Shown here piece by piece: positions 31,945-35,128 of a DNA stretch of 35,128 nucleotides. Origin of the DNA: an uncultured beta proteobacterium (lineage in GTDB: Bacteria > Pseudomonadota > Gammaproteobacteria > Burkholderiales > Burkholderiaceae_C); the NCBI GenBank assembly GCA_903960915.1, contig CAJCCO010000010.1, positions 1 to 35,128 of the forward strand. The letters run 5' to 3'. Each line of letters starts with the position of its first letter. Position 1 is the stretch's first letter. The translations under genes were made by a program, and so were the position numbers. Under the pieces are notes generated by a model. The model worked only from the letters and a program-made list of their open reading frames with translations, searched no databases and was not told where the DNA came from.

Positions 31945-32000
31945 ATGATAGGCAATTAATGATGGATAAGAAATGATGGGCAAAAAATGATAGGCAAACT
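31945..32000 (+). repeat. Four-copy 14-bp tandem repeat containing the ruvA start codon
   Basis: Units start at 31945, 31959, 31973 and 31987, exactly 14 bases apart: ATGATAGGCAATTA, ATGATGGATAAGAA, ATGATGGGCAAAAA, ATGATAGGCAAACT. The last unit is the true start of ruvA. The first unit's ATG is in the ruvA frame but hits TAA after four codons. It also overlaps the upstream region of the divergent phoH. Confidence 0.9.
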
Positions 32001-32562
32001 TACTGGCACGCTAGACCACAAAAACCCGCCCCAGGTGCTGGTGGACTGCAATGGCGTGGGCTACGAGGTGCATGTGCCTATGAGCACCTTCTACAACCTG
32101 CCCGAAGTGGGCCAACGCGTTAGCCTGCTCACGCATTTTGTGGTGCGCGAAGACGCGCAAATACTCTACGGCTTTGAAAATGCGCAGGAGCGCGAGGCCT
32201 TTCGGCAGCTCATCAAGATTTCAGGTGTGGGGCCGCGCACGGCTTTGTCGGTGCTCTCGGGCATGAGCGTGGCCGAGTTGTCCAACGCCATCACTCTGCA
32301 AGAAGCCGGGCGACTTATCAAAGTGCCCGGCATTGGCAAAAAAACTGCTGAGCGCCTGCTGCTGGAACTCAAAGGCAAGCTCGGGCCAGACATGGGCCTC
32401 TTCACCACCGTGGCCAACGACACCCAAGGCGACATTCTGCAAGCCCTGCTGGCCCTGGGCTACAGCGACAAAGAAGCCGCCGCTGCCCTCAAAGCCCTGC
32501 CAGCCGAGGTGGGCGTGAGCGAGGGTATTAAGTTGGCACTACGGGCGTTGTCGAAGGGGTGA
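31987..32562 (+). CDS. ruvA: Holliday junction branch migration complex subunit RuvA
   Basis: This is a 191-residue protein of usual RuvA length. The N-terminal OB-fold begins [31 protein letters not shown]. Two helix-hairpin-helix motifs follow: [18 protein letters not shown] (about 75-92) and [19 protein letters not shown] (about 110-128). The C-terminal domain III (about 148-190) contacts RuvB. It binds Holliday junctions during recombination repair. No ruvC or ruvB neighbour is in the window. The start codon is part of a 14-bp repeat and has no clear Shine-Dalgarno sequence. Confidence 0.97.
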   Translation: MIGKLTGTLDHKNPPQVLVDCNGVGYEVHVPMSTFYNLPEVGQRVSLLTHFVVREDAQILYGFENAQEREAFRQLIKISGVGPRTALSVLSGMSVAELSNAITLQEAGRLIKVPGIGKKTAERLLLELKGKLGPDMGLFTTVANDTQGDILQALLALGYSDKEAAAALKALPAEVGVSEGIKLALRALSKG

Positions 32563-32577
32563 TGGCCTGGGCCGTAC

Positions 32578-32946
32578 TCAGGCGCTGCCAACGCGGGTGA
32601 AGTGCTTGGCGTAAATCATCCATCGGCCTTCGTGCTTCATCAAATTCAGATGGTCTTCCATGATGTTGTTAAACAAACGCAGACGCACCTTGACCACGGC
32701 CATGGTGGGTGACAAAAATTCGGCCATCAGCAGCTCCTCGCTGCGTGGGAAGTTGCCCACCACTGGCGCCTCACGCCCTTGCACCATGGAGCGATAGGCC
32801 GCAAAGGGGCGTACCACCATCGCGTTGTCTTGCTGAGAATACAAGACGCAATCCTTGTGAAAAACACGGTCAAACATTGCCATGTCTTGCGTTTGCAAGA
32901 CGTCAAAGTAGTCGGTTAAAAAAGAGCGAATTTCGTCAATCAACAT
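32578..32946 (-). CDS. Nuclear transport factor 2-like (lumazine-binding-like) family protein
   Basis: The protein is 122 residues from ATG 32946, with GGAG 7 bases upstream; the frame is open to 33024 but the extension lacks a ribosome-binding site. It has the small alpha+beta cone pattern of NTF2-like proteins: SFLTDYFDVLQTQDMAMFDRVFHKDCVLY at the start, AYRSMVQGREAP mid-way and AVVKVRLRLFNN...LNLMKHEGRWMIYAKHFTRV at the end. Function is unknown; members often bind small hydrophobic ligands. It is divergent from a LysR regulator, which is its most likely controller. Confidence 0.8.
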   Translation of the reverse strand: MLIDEIRSFLTDYFDVLQTQDMAMFDRVFHKDCVLYSQQDNAMVVRPFAAYRSMVQGREAPVVGNFPRSEELLMAEFLSPTMAVVKVRLRLFNNIMEDHLNLMKHEGRWMIYAKHFTRVGSA

Positions 32947-33063
32947 GTAGATACTCCGGTTTGTGGTGGGTAAAGGGGATGACTCCCCGATCCCTTGAAG
33001 TCTAGAAATTTGCACAAGACCCATGTGTTAATCTTTTTGGCAGCTTCAGCGAAATAAATTCAC

Positions 33064-33981
33064 ATGTCCGGCTACACCCCCCCGTTATCCGCATTGCGCG
33101 CGTTTTCCGCCCTGGTTCGTCTCGGAACCATCAGCGCCGCAGCCGAGGACATGAGCCTCACCCAGGGTGCGGTTGCGCACCAGATTCGGGCCTTGGAAAG
33201 CTTTCTTGACGTGCAGTTGGTGGAGCGCACCGGTCGCCGCCTGGTGTTGACTGAACAGGGCCGAATTTATGGCTACCAGGTGCGCCAGGCGCTGGACGAC
33301 ATTGCCGATGCCACAGAAAACACCAAGCGGCGCAGCCGGGTCAGAAAAGGCGAACAAGTGGTTCGCATCTCCGTGCTGCCTTCTTTGGCGCACGGTTGGC
33401 TGTTGCTCAGGCTACAAGACTTTTGTCGTCTGTATCCCCAAGTTCGGCTGGTGCTCCATGGGTCTATGGAGTATGTGGATTTGAATGCCGGAACCGTCGA
33501 TTGCGCCATCCGATTTGGGCACGGTAACTGGCCAGATGTGGTGACACGTGCCTTGATGCCCGACGCTTTGTTGCTGGTTGCATCCCCCCAGCTTTTGGGT
33601 AATCGCCCACCCACAAAACTTGAGCAAATCATGCGCATGCCGCTGTTGCACTCTATAGAGAATTGGGCGGCCTGGATTTCTTCCATGCCCAACGCCGCCC
33701 CCTTGGCACATCGGCCCCAGACCCGCATGGAGTTCACCGATTCAACGCATTTGCTGGAGGCCGCCAGGCTGGGCCTGGGCGTCGCGCTCACCAGGCGCTC
33801 CATTGCCGACAACCTGCTGCAAAGAGGTGAGCTGGTGCAGGCGTTTGCACACACCTGCGTGCATTCTTCAAGTTACTACGCGCTACTTCCCACCGTCACC
33901 TCAATCAGCGAGCCCCTGGAGCAATTTCTAGGATGGCTGCAAGTGGAGTGCACGAGGTTTACTAAGCAGACTTTGGCCTAG
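33064..33981 (+). CDS. LysR family transcriptional regulator (GcvA-like)
   Basis: This is a 305-residue regulator. The N-terminal winged helix (about 8-67) reads LSALRAFSALVRLGTISAAAEDMSLTQGAVAHQIRALESFLDVQLVERTGRRLVLTEQG, typical of the GcvA/AmpR subgroup. The substrate-binding domain (about 93-300) has VDCAIRFGHGNWPDV and HLLEAARLGLGVAL. It is transcribed divergently from the NTF2-like gene across a 117-base gap, the usual layout for a LysR protein and its target. The effector is unknown. Confidence 0.93.
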   Translation: MSGYTPPLSALRAFSALVRLGTISAAAEDMSLTQGAVAHQIRALESFLDVQLVERTGRRLVLTEQGRIYGYQVRQALDDIADATENTKRRSRVRKGEQVVRISVLPSLAHGWLLLRLQDFCRLYPQVRLVLHGSMEYVDLNAGTVDCAIRFGHGNWPDVVTRALMPDALLLVASPQLLGNRPPTKLEQIMRMPLLHSIENWAAWISSMPNAAPLAHRPQTRMEFTDSTHLLEAARLGLGVALTRRSIADNLLQRGELVQAFAHTCVHSSSYYALLPTVTSISEPLEQFLGWLQVECTRFTKQTLA

Positions 33982-34182
33982 CCAAGGTCTTCAAGATCCC
34001 TATTTGCATCGCGCTTTTATCGGTAGGCTTGAAGTGAATAAATTTGTATTGCACTTGCCTCAAGAGGAAGCGAGTTGGCGTGTAATCTAGTTCAGCCAGA
34101 ACATTACGTCCTTAGCCGATGCCCAATAAGTGGCCCAAGTCGCATACGACTCGGTTGGTCATAGAACTTTTTTACAAAGGAG
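33982..34182. other. Intergenic region before the YciI-like gene
   Basis: This 201-base stretch is more AT-rich than its surroundings. I see no gene, RNA or strong terminator in it. Only the ribosome-binding sequence AAAGGAG at 34176-34182 is clear. Confidence 0.5.
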
Positions 34183-34494
34183 ATGATGGTGGCAGACACA
34201 ATCCGATGGTTAGTCGTGTTTGATGACACGCCGGAGATGCTTGATGTGCGTAGATGTCTTCAGGATGAACATTTCGCCTATCTACGCGAACACATCTCCG
34301 AAATTCCACTGGCGGGCGGGTGTAAAGATGAACCAGGTGGTGATTTCAACGGCGGTGCTTGGGTACTCGAGGTGTCAAGCAAGGAGCGGGCAATAGAGTT
34401 GATTGAAAACGATCCCTACTTCAAAGCCAATGCCCGTCAGTACCGATTGCGAACATGGGGAAAAGCATTTGCAGACCACGTTGCTCGTCTTTAG
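34183..34494 (+). CDS. YciI-like domain protein
   Basis: This is a small protein of 103 residues with a ferredoxin-like alpha+beta pattern as in the YCII family: IRWLVVFDDTPEMLDVR at the start, HFAYLREHISEIPLAGG in the middle and GGAWVLEVSSKERAIELIENDPYFKANARQYRLRTW at the end. The dipeptide DP and the preceding strand match YciI proteins, of unclear enzymatic role. Three starts compete: ATG 34183 directly after AAAGGAG (34176-34182), ATG 34186 and GTG 34189, the last with the best spacing of 6 bases. Promoter not identified. Confidence 0.8.
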   Translation: MMVADTIRWLVVFDDTPEMLDVRRCLQDEHFAYLREHISEIPLAGGCKDEPGGDFNGGAWVLEVSSKERAIELIENDPYFKANARQYRLRTWGKAFADHVARL

Positions 34495-34595
34495 GTATCA
34501 AACTATCACTGTTGGAAGGTTGGATTAGTCTCGAGCATAGGTTGTCGTAATCGACTGAGTTGGGCCATCGCCTGTCATGGGCCAATGGCTTGAAT

Positions 34596-34622
34596 CGGGA
34601 AGCGGGAAGCGGGAAGCGGAAG
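34596..34622. repeat. 7-bp tandem repeat
   Basis: Three CGGGAAG units (34596, 34603, 34610) and a final CGGAAG (34617). They lie in the non-coding stretch between the YciI-like gene and the vapB remnant. Confidence 0.8.
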
Positions 34623-34721
34623 TTGGCTCTAGGCTGGAGCGCGTAGAGCGTGTGCTGTGGCGGAACCGAGACCTTTGTAAAACGCCCAATGGACTGCCGC
34701 GGAGCTGCCATACACAATTGC

Positions 34722-34729
34722 TGTATACA
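34722..34729. promoter_or_regulatory. Candidate vapB promoter/operator palindrome
   Basis: TGTATACA is an 8-bp palindrome 19 bases before the vapB GTG and contains a TATACA -10-like hexamer. VapBC operons are commonly autoregulated through such short palindromes, so it may be a leftover operator. Confidence 0.35.
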
Positions 34730-34747
34730 TTTTCTCGGGAGGTCGTC

Positions 34748-34996
34748 GTGTCCATCGGCACTGTTTTCGTCAATAACTGTACCCAGGCCGTTCGCCTCCC
34801 GTTGGACGTGCAACTCCCTGAGGGTGTCCAAAAGGTAGAAATACGCGTCAAAGGCAACGAGCGCATCATCCCCCCCCTAGGCCAAACCTGGGACAACTTC
34901 TTTCTGGGTGGCCCCACAGTGAGCGACGACTTTTTGCCCGAGCGCGCCACCCAGCACCACCCAAGCATGCAGCGCACTACCTGTGCACGGTGCTGA
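34748..34996 (+). CDS. VapB-type (AbrB-fold) antitoxin, C-terminus replaced, no toxin gene
   Basis: The protein is 82 residues from GTG 34748, preceded by GGGAGG (34737-34742). GTVFVNNCTQAVRLPLDVQLPEG (about 4-26) and VEIRVKGNERIIPPLGQTWDNFF (about 30-52) are the swapped-hairpin AbrB-like DNA-binding fold of VapB. VSDDFLPERATQ follows, where family members normally run to the toxin-binding tail. The last ~15 residues (HHPSMQRTTCARC) do not look like VapB and fall in the transposase remnant. No vapC follows in the visible sequence, so the pair is probably broken. Confidence 0.75.
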   Translation: MSIGTVFVNNCTQAVRLPLDVQLPEGVQKVEIRVKGNERIIPPLGQTWDNFFLGGPTVSDDFLPERATQHHPSMQRTTCARC

Positions 34997-35128
34997 TAGC
35001 GCGCATCTACGAAGTGTTCCCGCTGCTGTGCCCGATGTGCGGTGGTCAGATGCGCCTGATCGCGTTCATTACCGAGGGACCGGTGATTTTGAATCGCTGC
35101 AGGAGGGCTGTGCGCCCGGTGCACGCAG
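34957..35128 (+). pseudogene. IS91-like transposase C-terminal fragment
   Basis: A second frame, overlapping the vapB tail, reads HYLCTVLIARIYEVFPLLCPMCGGQMRLIAFITEGPVI. This is the C-terminal zinc-ribbon-like (CPxCGG) part of transposases of the IS91-like group as I remember them. The catalytic N-terminal part is absent upstream, and the residues after EGPVI (LNRCRRAV) depart from the family, suggesting a frameshift or rearrangement. The fragment runs off the right edge. It marks a broken insertion site that probably removed vapC. Confidence 0.65.

Overview
The window looks like chromosome from a Comamonadaceae-type betaproteobacterium (order Burkholderiales, close to Rhodoferax or Polaromonas). 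The evidence is moderately high GC, the gene order DUF6776-type protein / bactofilin / erpA / anmK / M23 / tyrS and phoH / ybeY, the rplM-rpsI pair, and a full set of exosortase-A (XrtA/PEP-CTERM) accessory genes. Genus assignment is inference. No tRNA, rRNA or CRISPR array was seen.

Region 1 (1-13474) is an XrtA-associated exopolysaccharide and acyl-chain locus. A leftward group holds an acyl carrier protein, hydrolase 2, hydrolase 1 and a secreted TPR protein cut by the left edge. A rightward group holds an acyl-CoA ligase, a PLP-dependent decarboxylase, a polyprenyl-phosphate sugar transferase, the histidine kinase PrsK, the sigma-54 response regulator PrsR and the large TPR protein PrsT. 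The exosortase itself and any PEP-CTERM substrate lie outside the window. The start of prsK appears frameshifted.

Region 2 (13475-17443) is the most intriguing part. It encodes a twin-arginine-type exported small protein with a Ser/Thr-rich stretch and four cysteines, then a PqqD-like peptide chaperone, an HPr-kinase-like ATPase and an uncharacterised nucleotidyltransferase, three of them joined by ATGA overlaps, followed closely by a periplasmic trypsin-like protease. A perfect TGTGA-N6-TCACA palindrome lies upstream. This resembles a RiPP-like protein-modification cassette of the 'HPr-rel-A' type and has no established function that I know of.

Region 3 (17485-21118, leftward) has a FeeM-like N-acyltransferase fused to a PilZ (c-di-GMP) domain, a sugar-nucleotide pyrophosphorylase and galE. 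All three fit lipid or polysaccharide surface chemistry.

Region 4 (21221-32562) is housekeeping: rlmJ, rplM-rpsI with a promoter, structured leader and strong terminator, a membrane coiled-coil protein, a bactofilin, erpA, anmK, an M23 peptidase, tyrS, a cation efflux protein, dtd, ybeY, phoH and ruvA. It holds several short tandem repeats, including a 14-bp, four-copy repeat that supplies the ruvA start codon.

Region 5 (32578-35128) is accessory: an NTF2-like protein, a LysR regulator, a YciI-like protein, and at the right edge an orphan VapB-type antitoxin running into the C-terminal remnant of an IS91-like transposase.
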